Shown here: one piece after another, positions 25,496 through 34,073 of the stretch
Layout: each line of letters begins with the position of its first letter
How positions within the stretch are numbered: the first letter of the stretch is position 1
NCBI GenBank assembly: GCA_002704625.1
Contig: PAGZ01000020.1
Coordinates: 1-39,224, forward strand
Length of the DNA: 39,224 nucleotides
Reading direction: 5' to 3'
Source: Candidatus Pelagibacter sp.
Lineage (GTDB): Bacteria; Pseudomonadota; Alphaproteobacteria; Pelagibacterales; Pelagibacteraceae
Program-made: the position numbers and the translations under genes
Notes under the pieces: generated by a model
Databases searched by the model: none
Told to the model about the DNA's origin: nothing
What the model saw: the letters and a program-made list of their open reading frames with translations, nothing else

Positions 25496-27178
25496 ATGTG
25501 TGGTTTTTTATTTACTATTGGAAAAAAAGAAGAAATTAAAAAAAACTCAGACTTATTTAAAAAGTCAACTGAGCTTTTGAGACACAGAGGGCCAGATTTT
25601 GAAAAACTTATTACGGGTGATAACTTTATGCAATATCACGCTAGACTTTCGATTGTCGATCTTTCAGATAGAGCCAATCAACCATTTCAATCAAGCGACA
25701 AAAGATACTCTCTTTTATACAATGGAGAAATTTATAACTATCTTAGTCTTAAAAATGAATTAAAAAATAGTTATAATTTTAAAACCAGCAGTGATACCGA
25801 AGTTGTTTTAGCATCATTTATAAGATGGGGCTCCGACTGCGTAAGTCATTTAGATGGCATGTTTAGTTTCGTAATTTTTGATCATCTAACCAATAAAGTT
25901 TTTTTTGCAAGAGATAGATTTGGACAAAAGCCGTTATATTATTTTATTAATAACAAAAAAAATATATTCTTTGTTTCAAGTGAAATTAAGCCATTATTAA
26001 AACTATCAGGATCATCTAAATTTGAAAATTCTGAAATAAAACAGTATTTAATTTCAAATATTTATGGACAAAATGAGTCTACTTTTTTTAAATCAATTAA
26101 ACAGCTTAAACCAGGCTCTTACGGAACATATGAAAATGGAAAAATAAATACTTATCTTTATTCTTACAATGAAAGTTTTGAAAAATATGATTTTTTTAAA
26201 TTTAACAAAGAAGAACTTATTTTAATTTTAAAAGAATCTATTGATAGACATTTAATGGGAGATGTAAACGTTGGATTAGCAATTTCTAGCGGATTAGACT
26301 CATTAACACTTTTAGGACTTATTAAAAAGTCCAATAAATCTGAGAAACTTAAAAAATGTTTTTCTATTGATTTTGGTAAAAAGTTTTCTGAATTTGAAGA
26401 TGCAAAAAAATCGGTTTTAAAACTAGGCATGAAAACTTACAAAGTAGAATATTCTATTGATGACATGGTGAATGATTTTGAAAAATTAGTTCTAAGTAAC
26501 GAAGCTCCCATTGGTGGTTTGATGCATTTGGGAATATCTAAAGTTTGTAAAGTTGCAAAAGATTTAAAAATAAAAGTTTTGTTTAATGGATCTGGTTTAG
26601 ATGAAGTTTTACTAGGTTATGAAAGTTCAAAAATTTCATTAAAAGACAAAAAAAATAACATTCAAAAAAAGATTCGGTTCATTGATGGGTCAGAAACTAA
26701 TGTTTTAAATAATTTAAACAAAGAAATCTTTTATAATGATGATAATTTATCAAATAGTTTAATTTTAGACTTATTATTAAAATCCAAATTACCAAAAAAC
26801 TTACATATGTTGGATAGAGCTTCAATGGCACACTCTGTGGAAATGAGAAGTCCTTTTGTTGATAATAAACTTAGCCATTATTGTTTAGAACTAAGTAAAA
26901 ATAATTATTTTAATAATAAATTAACAAAATTACCTTTAAGAAAAGCTATTTCAGATATTTATCCAGGTTTTAATTGGAATGTTAAGAAAAAAAATTTAAA
27001 TACTCCTCAAAATAAATGGATGTTAGAAAAAAAGGGAAAAGAATTTTTTGGAGATATATTAAATTCTAAAAATAAATTCGATAATGAATTATATATAAAA
27101 AAAAATATATTAAAATCTTGGGACATGTTTAATAAAAAAAAAATTAAAAAATGCATTCCCAATATGGCAATATGTTAA
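25496..27178 (+). CDS. asparagine synthase-like glutamine amidotransferase
   Basis: 560 aa. The N-terminal glutaminase domain has the processed nucleophile C2 (MCGFLFTIG), RHRGPD (29-34), LYNGEIYN (74-81) and RDRFGQKPLYY (139-149). The C-terminal synthetase domain has the ATP PP-loop as ISSGLDS (263-269; SGGxDS is usual) and NGSGLDEVLLGY (364-375). It transfers ammonia from glutamine to a carboxylate through acyl-AMP. The two genes after it make a UDP-hexuronic acid, so by analogy with WbpS of Pseudomonas aeruginosa O6 I infer that it amidates a uronic acid in the glycan. Housekeeping asparagine synthesis is the alternative. One base separates it from the preceding stop codon. Confidence 0.87.
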   Translation: MCGFLFTIGKKEEIKKNSDLFKKSTELLRHRGPDFEKLITGDNFMQYHARLSIVDLSDRANQPFQSSDKRYSLLYNGEIYNYLSLKNELKNSYNFKTSSDTEVVLASFIRWGSDCVSHLDGMFSFVIFDHLTNKVFFARDRFGQKPLYYFINNKKNIFFVSSEIKPLLKLSGSSKFENSEIKQYLISNIYGQNESTFFKSIKQLKPGSYGTYENGKINTYLYSYNESFEKYDFFKFNKEELILILKESIDRHLMGDVNVGLAISSGLDSLTLLGLIKKSNKSEKLKKCFSIDFGKKFSEFEDAKKSVLKLGMKTYKVEYSIDDMVNDFEKLVLSNEAPIGGLMHLGISKVCKVAKDLKIKVLFNGSGLDEVLLGYESSKISLKDKKNNIQKKIRFIDGSETNVLNNLNKEIFYNDDNLSNSLILDLLLKSKLPKNLHMLDRASMAHSVEMRSPFVDNKLSHYCLELSKNNYFNNKLTKLPLRKAISDIYPGFNWNVKKKNLNTPQNKWMLEKKGKEFFGDILNSKNKFDNELYIKKNILKSWDMFNKKKIKKCIPNMAIC

Positions 27179-27221
27179 CATTTATTTTATAAACAAACTT
27201 AAATCAAAAGATAATTAATTT

Positions 27222-28238
27222 ATGAAAGTTTTAGTAACAGGCTGCGCTGGTTTTATAGGTTTTCATGTTTTAAAAAAATTAGCCGAAACTAACAATATGA
27301 TAGTCGGTATTGATAATATGGACAAATATTATGATACAAAACTTAAAAGAGATAGAATTGATATTATAAAAAAAATTGTACCTAAAAATAAGTTTATTTT
27401 TGTTAAAGGAGATATTTTAAATAAAAATTTATTAAATAATTTAATTAAAAAACATAAAATAAAAAAAATAATTCATTTGGCAGCCCAAGCAGGTGTAAGG
27501 CATTCGATAAGTAACCCTAAAAAATATATCGACGCAAACATAGTTGGTTTCTTTAATATTCTAGAAATAAGTAGAGAGAATAAAATTTCTCACCTAATAT
27601 ACGCAAGCACTAGTAGCGTTTATGGTAGTAACAAAAATTATCCTTTCGTAGAAAAAAAATCTGCTGATCATCCCATCCAGTTATATGCTGCTACAAAAAG
27701 ATCAAACGAGATAATGGCACATGCATACAGTAGTATGTTTAAAATACCAACAACCGGATTACGATTTTTTACCGCATACGGCCCATTCGGTAGACCTGAC
27801 ATGGCTTTGTACTTATTTGCAAAAAATATTTCACAAAATAAAAAGATAAATGTATTTAATAATGGAAACCATACAAGAGATTTTACATATGTAGATGATA
27901 TTGCAGATGCAGTTGTGAAAATTTTTAAAGCAGGATTTAAAAAAGAGAAGAATTGGAATAATAAAAACCCGGATATTGGCTCAAGTGAAGCTCCGTTTAC
28001 AGTTTTAAATATAGGTAGTGGAAAAAAAATAAAACTTATGAAATACATTAAATTGATAGAGAAAGAAATTGGAAAAAAATCAAAAAAAAAATACTTAAGT
28101 TTACAAAAAGGCGATATTCAAAAAACACAAGCAAATATAAACAAATTAGAAAATTTATATAAATTTAATTGCTCAACTCCTGTTGAGATTGGCATAAAGA
28201 AATACATAAAGTGGTTTAAACAATATTATAAATATTAA
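27222..28238 (+). CDS. UDP-glucuronate 4-epimerase-like (CapI family)
   Basis: 338 aa extended SDR. Motifs match the CapI/GAE group closely: GCAGFIG (7-13), HLAAQAGVRHS (85-95), YASTSSVYG (127-135), the catalytic Y155-K159 pair (YAATK) and the group-specific GPFGRPDMAL (187-196; GPWGRPDMA is usual), then RDFTYVDD. The family interconverts UDP-glucuronate and UDP-galacturonate or their N-acetyl forms. The next gene is a UDP-sugar 6-dehydrogenase, giving a two-step route to a UDP-galacturonic-type sugar. It is 43 bases after the amidotransferase gene, in a spacer with no clear promoter or terminator. Confidence 0.88.
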   Translation: MKVLVTGCAGFIGFHVLKKLAETNNMIVGIDNMDKYYDTKLKRDRIDIIKKIVPKNKFIFVKGDILNKNLLNNLIKKHKIKKIIHLAAQAGVRHSISNPKKYIDANIVGFFNILEISRENKISHLIYASTSSVYGSNKNYPFVEKKSADHPIQLYAATKRSNEIMAHAYSSMFKIPTTGLRFFTAYGPFGRPDMALYLFAKNISQNKKINVFNNGNHTRDFTYVDDIADAVVKIFKAGFKKEKNWNNKNPDIGSSEAPFTVLNIGSGKKIKLMKYIKLIEKEIGKKSKKKYLSLQKGDIQKTQANINKLENLYKFNCSTPVEIGIKKYIKWFKQYYKY

Positions 28239-28246
28239 TTTTGAAA

Positions 28247-29533
28247 ATGAAAAAAGAAAATATAACTGTAATAGGACTTGGATATGTTGGTTTACCATTG
28301 TTAATAGAATTAAGTAAGAAATTTTCTGTCACAGGTTTTGATATAAATAAAAAAAAAATTTTGCAACTCAAAAGTGGTATTGATAATGATCTAATTTTAG
28401 ATAAAGATGATTTAAAAAGACTTTCAAGACTTAATTTAACAAATGACTCTAAAGTTATCAGATCATCAAATGTTTACATAATTTGTGTACCCACGCCAGT
28501 ACTGAGCAATAAATTGCCAGACTTAAGTTTACTTAAACATGCATCCCAGATTGTTGGCAAAGCAATATCAAATAAAGATCTAGTTATTTTTGAATCAACG
28601 GTTTTTCCAGGAGCTACAGAGGAGATTTGTGTACCAATAATTGAAAAATATTCCAATCTAAAATGTGACAATTCAAAAAACAATAAAAATAATTATTTTA
28701 TGTGCGGATATAGCCCAGAAAGAGTTAATCCTGGAGACCCAACGCGTAAGTTAAAAAAAATTAAAAAAGTTATTTCTGCATCTTCTAAAAATGGATTAGT
28801 AAGAGTAAATAAAATTTATAAAAAAATCATTAATGCTGGTACGCATATTGCCAGCTCGATAAAAGTTGCTGAGGCGGCAAAAATTATTGAAAATACCCAA
28901 AGAGACGTAAACGTTGCTTTGGTAAATGAACTATCAAAAATTTTTAATATATTAAAAATTGATACTAACGATGTTTTGAAAGCAGCAAGGACAAAATGGA
29001 ATTTTATTAATTTTGTGCCCGGTTTAGTTGGCGGGCATTGTATTGGCGTTGATCCGTATTATCTAACTTATAAAGCTAAAAAGTCAGGTTACTCTCCCAA
29101 AATGATTTTAGCAGGCAGGAAAATCAATGATGATATGAGCAAACATATTTCAAAAGAATTTTTAAAATTAATGAAAAAAAAAAGAATTAAAATAAAAAAA
29201 TCAAAAATTTTAATACTAGGCCTAACTTTTAAAGAAAATGTTTCTGATACCAGGAATTCAAAAGTAATCGATTTAATCAAATATATAAAACCTAAAGTAG
29301 CCAAGGTACATGTCTATGACCCATATGTAAAAAAAAATAAATTTAATGTTAATTTTAAATTAATCAATTCATTAGATGGCAACAATGTTTATGATGGCTT
29401 AATATTTGCTGTTGCCCATGATCATTTTTTTAAAATAAGTAAGAAACAAATATTTAAAATTTGCAAAGCTAATTCAGCAATATTTGATCTAAAAAATATC
29501 CTGCCAGACTCTTTAGTGGACAAAAGACTTTAA
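28247..29533 (+). CDS. UDP-N-acetylhexosamine 6-dehydrogenase (TviB/WbpO-like)
   Basis: 428 aa from the ATG at 28247; a TTG at 28241 is also in frame but less likely. It is a UDP-glucose/GDP-mannose dehydrogenase family member: GLGYVG (10-15), VPTPV near residue 82, the FESTVFPGAT stretch, and the catalytic-cysteine motif GGHCIGVDPYY with C265. The wording around the cysteine and the length fit the TviB/WbpO/CapL branch that oxidises UDP-GlcNAc or UDP-GalNAc to the uronic acid using two NAD. It is paired with the CapI-like epimerase 8 bases upstream. It is the last gene before palindrome copy 4. Confidence 0.88.
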   Translation: MKKENITVIGLGYVGLPLLIELSKKFSVTGFDINKKKILQLKSGIDNDLILDKDDLKRLSRLNLTNDSKVIRSSNVYIICVPTPVLSNKLPDLSLLKHASQIVGKAISNKDLVIFESTVFPGATEEICVPIIEKYSNLKCDNSKNNKNNYFMCGYSPERVNPGDPTRKLKKIKKVISASSKNGLVRVNKIYKKIINAGTHIASSIKVAEAAKIIENTQRDVNVALVNELSKIFNILKIDTNDVLKAARTKWNFINFVPGLVGGHCIGVDPYYLTYKAKKSGYSPKMILAGRKINDDMSKHISKEFLKLMKKKRIKIKKSKILILGLTFKENVSDTRNSKVIDLIKYIKPKVAKVHVYDPYVKKNKFNVNFKLINSLDGNNVYDGLIFAVAHDHFFKISKKQIFKICKANSAIFDLKNILPDSLVDKRL

Positions 29534-29540
29534 AAGCAAT

Positions 29541-29555
29541 GTTCAACTATTGAAC
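29541..29555. promoter_or_regulatory. operator-like palindrome, copy 4
   Basis: GTTCAACTATTGAAC, identical in all 15 bases to copy 3. It fills the 51-base gap between the dehydrogenase stop and the next ATG at 29585. The right arm doubles as a -35 (see the promoter entry at 29550). Confidence 0.8.
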
Positions 29556-29577
29556 ATTTGATTTAAATGTGTATTAT
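29550..29577 (+). promoter_or_regulatory. promoter of the 29585-37544 operon
   Basis: -35 TTGAAC (29550-29555), a 16-base spacer, -10 TATTAT (29572-29577), 7 bases before the ATG at 29585. Such close spacing implies a very short or absent leader. It is the same -35/-10 arrangement as at 19534-19561. Confidence 0.5.
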
Positions 29578-29584
29578 ATAAACG

Positions 29585-31234
29585 ATGAATAAATCCAATG
29601 GAAAAATAATAAATTTTAAGGATATTTCAAAATTTAAACACCCCTGGGCAATTAAAAATGATTTTTTAATTTTTAAAAAAGCAGAAAAAGATTATCAAAA
29701 ATATTTATTTTTTTTGACAAAAAAATTAAATAATCATTTTAATAAAAATTTTTCTGTAAAATTTTGGGAAATTATTTTAGGAGAATTTATCATAGGCATT
29801 ATTCATATTTTTTATGAAAGGCTATTATTTATAAATAAATATAAAAAAAAATATAAATTTCAAATTTCAAGCAATACGATAAACATCAAAACTTACGAAG
29901 AATTCAGATTATACTCCGAAAACATTCACGAATATATTCATAACTATATTTTAAAGCATTATAAAAATAAAAATTTCATTTTATCTAAACAAAAAAAAAC
30001 AAGTGAAGAACTAAATTCAATTGATATTAATAAAAAAAATTATAAAGAGAGTATTTATAAATTATTTTATGGATTTAGAAATAGTATTTCAGGATCTACA
30101 AAAAATCATTATGTAATTGCCCCATCAACCGGATTGAATAGAGATAATTCCTTCTTAAAAAAATTTAATATTTTTTATATAGATAATAAAAATAAAAGTA
30201 CGATTGATTATTTATTAAGGAAAAAACTTTCAAAATGTAATCAAAAAAAATATGATCAAAAATTTATTAATTTAATTTTTAAATTAATGCCAATTTCTTA
30301 TCTTGAAAATTTTGATTATAATTATTCTCAAATTTTAAAGAAATATTCCTCTACTAAATATTTAATATCAAAATACTTGAATGACCAAGTTAGATTTTTA
30401 TCTGCTTACCTTATAGAAAAAAAAAGAAAAATTATAAGACTACAGCATGGTGGCAATTATTGGATTTATAAGTATAATTTTTTCACAAATTTCGAAGTAA
30501 GAAATTGTACGTATTATTTGCCATGGGGCAAATATCATAACAAAAATAAAAAATGTATAATATTTGGATATTCAAATGATCTCTTAATAAGTGACAAAAA
30601 TTTTAATATTAAAAAAAATAAATCTAAGTGTTTAATATTCTTAGATAGAGGCAAGCAATTTCACAGAGCCTGGAACTCGGGTTTTTTTAAAAATTTAGAT
30701 ATGAAAAATAATTTGAATATAAATTTATCACCACTTTTAAAAAAAATTAATAATAAAGACTTTAAAAAAAATATAGTTTTAAGAATGCATAAATCAAATG
30801 AAGATTTTAAAAAACATATTAAAGAAAATTACAGTAACTATGAAATTTCTGATTATGATAAAAATTTAAAAAGAATTTTAGATAATTCTAAAATTACTGT
30901 GCATACTTATTTTTCCACTAGCTTTGTAGATACAATTATTTCTAATATACCATCAATTTTAATTACAAAAATTGACACAAACGTATATAATAAATTTTCT
31001 AAAAAAATTTTAATATCTTTGATGAAAAATCATATTGTATTTGAGTCACCAACACTTTTATACAAATTTATTGAAAAAAACTGGAAAAATATTGATAAGT
31101 GGTGGCATCATAAAAATACTCAATTAGTTAGAAAAGATTTTTTGATGAACTACTGTTTCGAAAATAAAAATTTAAATGCACATTTATCAAATTTAATAAA
31201 AAAAACTAATTTGGAAAGGAGAAAGTCATTTTAA
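29585..31234 (+). CDS. LIC12162-like surface-carbohydrate transferase
   Basis: 549 aa. It looks like the putative transferase family named after Leptospira LIC12162, found in O-antigen loci. The signature is a HGG loop (RLQHGGNYW, near residue 285) followed by an aromatic stretch, then CLIFLDRG, RMHKS near residue 400 and a C-terminal HTYFSTSFVDTI helix resembling the donor-binding part of GT-B enzymes. The N-terminal ~170 residues are lysine-rich and unassigned. As KdsB follows directly with no spacer, transfer of a Kdo-type or related sugar is one possibility. The family's reaction is not established to my knowledge. It opens the last plus-strand operon. Confidence 0.65.
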   Translation: MNKSNGKIINFKDISKFKHPWAIKNDFLIFKKAEKDYQKYLFFLTKKLNNHFNKNFSVKFWEIILGEFIIGIIHIFYERLLFINKYKKKYKFQISSNTINIKTYEEFRLYSENIHEYIHNYILKHYKNKNFILSKQKKTSEELNSIDINKKNYKESIYKLFYGFRNSISGSTKNHYVIAPSTGLNRDNSFLKKFNIFYIDNKNKSTIDYLLRKKLSKCNQKKYDQKFINLIFKLMPISYLENFDYNYSQILKKYSSTKYLISKYLNDQVRFLSAYLIEKKRKIIRLQHGGNYWIYKYNFFTNFEVRNCTYYLPWGKYHNKNKKCIIFGYSNDLLISDKNFNIKKNKSKCLIFLDRGKQFHRAWNSGFFKNLDMKNNLNINLSPLLKKINNKDFKKNIVLRMHKSNEDFKKHIKENYSNYEISDYDKNLKRILDNSKITVHTYFSTSFVDTIISNIPSILITKIDTNVYNKFSKKILISLMKNHIVFESPTLLYKFIEKNWKNIDKWWHHKNTQLVRKDFLMNYCFENKNLNAHLSNLIKKTNLERRKSF

Positions 31235-31957
31235 ATGGATCCAATAATAATTATTCCCGCAAGATATAAATCCTCAAGACTAGAAGGCAAACCTCTTAAA
31301 AAAATATTAAACAAGGAGATGATACTTAGAGTTGCTGAAACTTGTCAAAAGGTAGTAAAGAAAAAAAATCTCTTTGTAGCTACCGATGATAAGCGAATTT
31401 ATAAAAAAGCCATACAAAATAATTTTAATGCAGTAATGACACCATCAAATTTAAAGACTGGAACAGATAGGGTAGCATACGTGGCCAAATTAAAGAAATC
31501 ACCTATGATTATAAATGTGCAGGGAGATGAACCATTAATTAAAGCCAGTGATATTAAAAAAGTTATTAATTGTAAAAAAAAATTTCCCGATCATGTAATT
31601 TGTGGTTTTGCATTAATAAAAGATAAAAAAGAAATTACAAATGAAAATGTAATAAAAGTTGCAAAAACAAAAAAAAATGATCTTATTTATTTTTCTAGAT
31701 CTAAAATTCCTTGTTCAAAGAAAAAAGACTCAAAAGTTAATTACTTTAAACAGGTTTGTGTTTATGCATTTACTAACAATCAGCTCAAAAAATATTTAAA
31801 ATCTGGAAGATCCTATTTGGATAAAATTGAAGATATTGAACTTTTAAGATTTCTTGATTTAGGTATAAAAATTAAACTAGTTAAAATTTCTTCTACTACA
31901 GCAGTAGATGTTCATGAAGATATTAAAAAAGTTGAAAGGATATTAAAGTCAAAATGA
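31235..31957 (+). CDS. kdsB: 3-deoxy-manno-octulosonate cytidylyltransferase (KdsB-like)
   Basis: 240 aa, the normal length. Motifs are those of CMP-Kdo synthetase: IIPARYKSSRLEGKPL (6-21), NVQGDEPLI (94-102), YFSRSKIP (152-159), KIEDIELLRFLDLG (197-210) and AVDVHEDI (223-230). It activates Kdo, or a closely related 8-carbon ulosonate, with CTP. The ATG follows the previous stop codon with no gap, and the next gene overlaps by 4 bases. Its place inside the variable locus and not with core Kdo genes suggests a specialised or second copy that supplies CMP-Kdo to this glycan. Confidence 0.85.
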   Translation: MDPIIIIPARYKSSRLEGKPLKKILNKEMILRVAETCQKVVKKKNLFVATDDKRIYKKAIQNNFNAVMTPSNLKTGTDRVAYVAKLKKSPMIINVQGDEPLIKASDIKKVINCKKKFPDHVICGFALIKDKKEITNENVIKVAKTKKNDLIYFSRSKIPCSKKKDSKVNYFKQVCVYAFTNNQLKKYLKSGRSYLDKIEDIELLRFLDLGIKIKLVKISSTTAVDVHEDIKKVERILKSK

Positions 31958-32721
31958 AAAAAATCCTTATCATGGGTTTACCTGGCTCGGGAAAAACAAC
32001 GTTAGCAAAAAAATTGAAAGAAATTTTAAATGCTCATTGGTTAAATGCTGATGTCATAAGAAAACTTTATAATGATTGGGATTTTTCAAAAAAGGGAATT
32101 ATTAGACAAAGTAATAGAATGAGCAACTTAGCTAATAGATCAAAAAAAAAATTTGTAATTGCCGATTTCATTTGTCCTTACGAAGAAGGTAGAAAAATAT
32201 TTAAACCTAACTTTTTAGTTTGGGTAGATACATTAAAAAAAAGTCGTTACCAAAGAATGAATAAAATTTTTGAAAAACCTAAAAAATATAATTTTATTGT
32301 AAAGGAAAAAAATGCTCATCTCAATGCAATCAAGATAGCAAATAAGATAAAAAAATATAAATGGAACAATCAAATTAACACTGCACAAATGCTCGGTAGA
32401 TTCCAACCCTTTCACGATGGACATAAGACGCTTTTTGAAAAAATTTTATTAATATCAGGTCAAGTAATCATTTATGTTAAAGATGTACATAAATTAGGTG
32501 ATAATCCTTTCTCATTTAAAAAAATAAAAAAAACTATTTCATCAAAATTAGATAAAGATTTTAAAAACAGATATCAGATCAAATTAGCACCAAATATTTC
32601 ACATATTTGTTACGGAAGAAAAGTTGGATATAAATTTAAATATATCAATCTGCCCGCAAAAATAAAAAAAATCTCAGGCACGAGAATAAGAGCCAAAATG
32701 AGAAAAAAAGGTATCCTTTAA
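31954..32721 (+). CDS. APS kinase-like domain fused to an HxGH nucleotidyltransferase domain
   Basis: 255 aa, two short domains. Residues ~1-135 form a P-loop kinase like adenylylsulfate kinase: GLPGSGKT (8-15), NADVIRK (31-37) in place of the usual DGDNxR, and ADFICPYEEGR (70-80), matching the APS kinase ISPYRxxR stretch. Residues ~145-250 are a nucleotidyltransferase with GRFQPFHDGH (148-157, HxGH) and ISGTRIR (240-246, compare the ISGTxxR of ATP sulfurylases). Possible activities are PAPS formation for sulfation, or a kinase plus cytidylyltransferase pair activating an unusual phosphoryl group, since APS-kinase homologues serve in Campylobacter phosphoramidate synthesis. No sulfotransferase is seen. 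It overlaps kdsB by 4 bases. Confidence 0.75.
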   Translation: MKKILIMGLPGSGKTTLAKKLKEILNAHWLNADVIRKLYNDWDFSKKGIIRQSNRMSNLANRSKKKFVIADFICPYEEGRKIFKPNFLVWVDTLKKSRYQRMNKIFEKPKKYNFIVKEKNAHLNAIKIANKIKKYKWNNQINTAQMLGRFQPFHDGHKTLFEKILLISGQVIIYVKDVHKLGDNPFSFKKIKKTISSKLDKDFKNRYQIKLAPNISHICYGRKVGYKFKYINLPAKIKKISGTRIRAKMRKKGIL

Positions 32722-32747
32722 TGTTTTTAATAAAACTTAGTTAACAA

Positions 32748-34073
32748 ATGAGAGATATAGAAAATCAACAAATCCTAATATTTAATAAAATTAAAAAAAT
32801 TTATAAAAATTTTACAAAAGAAAAATTTCATCCTAATTATGATACTCCTATTTATTTTAATTCTTCACACAATTATTCTTTTGGATTAATTCAAATGAAG
32901 AAATTTATGGGAAAAGATGAAAATTTTTTTTCTAAACTATTTATTTTGCTTAAAGATTTTTCTTATTCAATGTTTATTAATAATAGTAAATTTGAAAATA
33001 TAAAATTGGATGAAAATTTTAATAAAATCATAGTTACTTGGGCTTTCAAGAAAAACTTTAAATCAGATGGATCTTTAAATGATAGATATTTTAATTATAA
33101 CTCAAAAAGTTCAAAAGATATTTTTTGGTTTGTAATCTATATGGATAATGATCTACCAAAAAAAGTTGGAAACAATATTTTAATTTATAGAATATTTAAT
33201 CAAAAAAAATTTAACTTTCTCGCGTTAATTGAAATTTTAAAAAAAAATATTAATTATTTTTTTAAAAATATTGATTATTTTCTATTCTCAATATCAAATT
33301 TAAATTTTATATCTAGAAATATTGTCAATTGTTTTGAAAATCTTTTATCAAAAAATATAAAGACAATTTTAATACCATACGAAGGTCAGCCATTTCAAAA
33401 CGGAATTATAAAGTGCGCTAAGGAAAAATATGGCATAAATACAATAGGTTATATTCATGCGCCACCATTAGCATTTCCATCAAATTATGTTAAAAAAAAA
33501 TTCAGTCCTAACAAAATCTTTGTTAATGGATTGGATCAAAAAGCTGTTTTTTCTAGAATAGGCTGGAATAAAAAAGATATAAAAATATGTAATTCATTGA
33601 GATTCTTGAAGCAAAAAACAAATTTTAAATATAAAATATTTTTACCAATAACAATCAAGTCAGAAAATTCAATACTTCGGGGCATATACCATTTAACGGA
33701 TTTTCTGAAATATGACCTGAGCAAATATGACGTAAAAATTCACCCAGCAGCTTTAAAATCAAAAAAATGTATAAACTTAAAAAAGAAAATTTTAATAAGA
33801 ATAAAAAATTCTAAAAATAACAAAAAACAAAATCCAAATTATCCAATTTTTGTAGGAGCATCCGGAAGTATTATCGAAGCTCTTGAAAGAGGCTATAGGG
33901 TTCTTCATATTTGTGAAATTCCAATAATTGACTGTTACTCAAAAAAAATTTGGAATAGTTTAACATCTGAAAAGATAGCTACAAATATATTTTTATATAA
34001 AATAAAAAAACAGGGAAATATAATTAAACTAGGAAATAAACCAAAAAATCTTAACGTTTTTTTTAAAAAATGA
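32748..34073 (+). CDS. putative surface-carbohydrate transferase
   Basis: 441 aa. Not firmly assigned; it resembles the large O-antigen-locus proteins related to Leptospira LIC13510. Recognisable stretches are ILIPYEGQPFQNG (207-219), YIHAPPLAFPS (235-245), an IHPAA strand end (331-335) and VGASGSIIEALERG (369-382), the last like the donor-binding loop and helix of GT-B transferases. The N-terminal ~170 residues have no recognisable domain. A transferase acting on the glycan is likely. It lies 26 bases after the kinase fusion and overlaps rfbG by 4 bases, so it may use a sugar made by the CDP-glucose genes. The unrelated protein at 4089 shares a similar C-terminal loop pattern. Confidence 0.55.
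   Translation: MRDIENQQILIFNKIKKIYKNFTKEKFHPNYDTPIYFNSSHNYSFGLIQMKKFMGKDENFFSKLFILLKDFSYSMFINNSKFENIKLDENFNKIIVTWAFKKNFKSDGSLNDRYFNYNSKSSKDIFWFVIYMDNDLPKKVGNNILIYRIFNQKKFNFLALIEILKKNINYFFKNIDYFLFSISNLNFISRNIVNCFENLLSKNIKTILIPYEGQPFQNGIIKCAKEKYGINTIGYIHAPPLAFPSNYVKKKFSPNKIFVNGLDQKAVFSRIGWNKKDIKICNSLRFLKQKTNFKYKIFLPITIKSENSILRGIYHLTDFLKYDLSKYDVKIHPAALKSKKCINLKKKILIRIKNSKNNKKQNPNYPIFVGASGSIIEALERGYRVLHICEIPIIDCYSKKIWNSLTSEKIATNIFLYKIKKQGNIIKLGNKPKNLNVFFKK

Noticed and set aside
27668..28048. 126-codon minus-strand frame inside the CapI-like gene
   Set aside because: It is the antisense of a well-conserved epimerase coding region and has no family features of its own.
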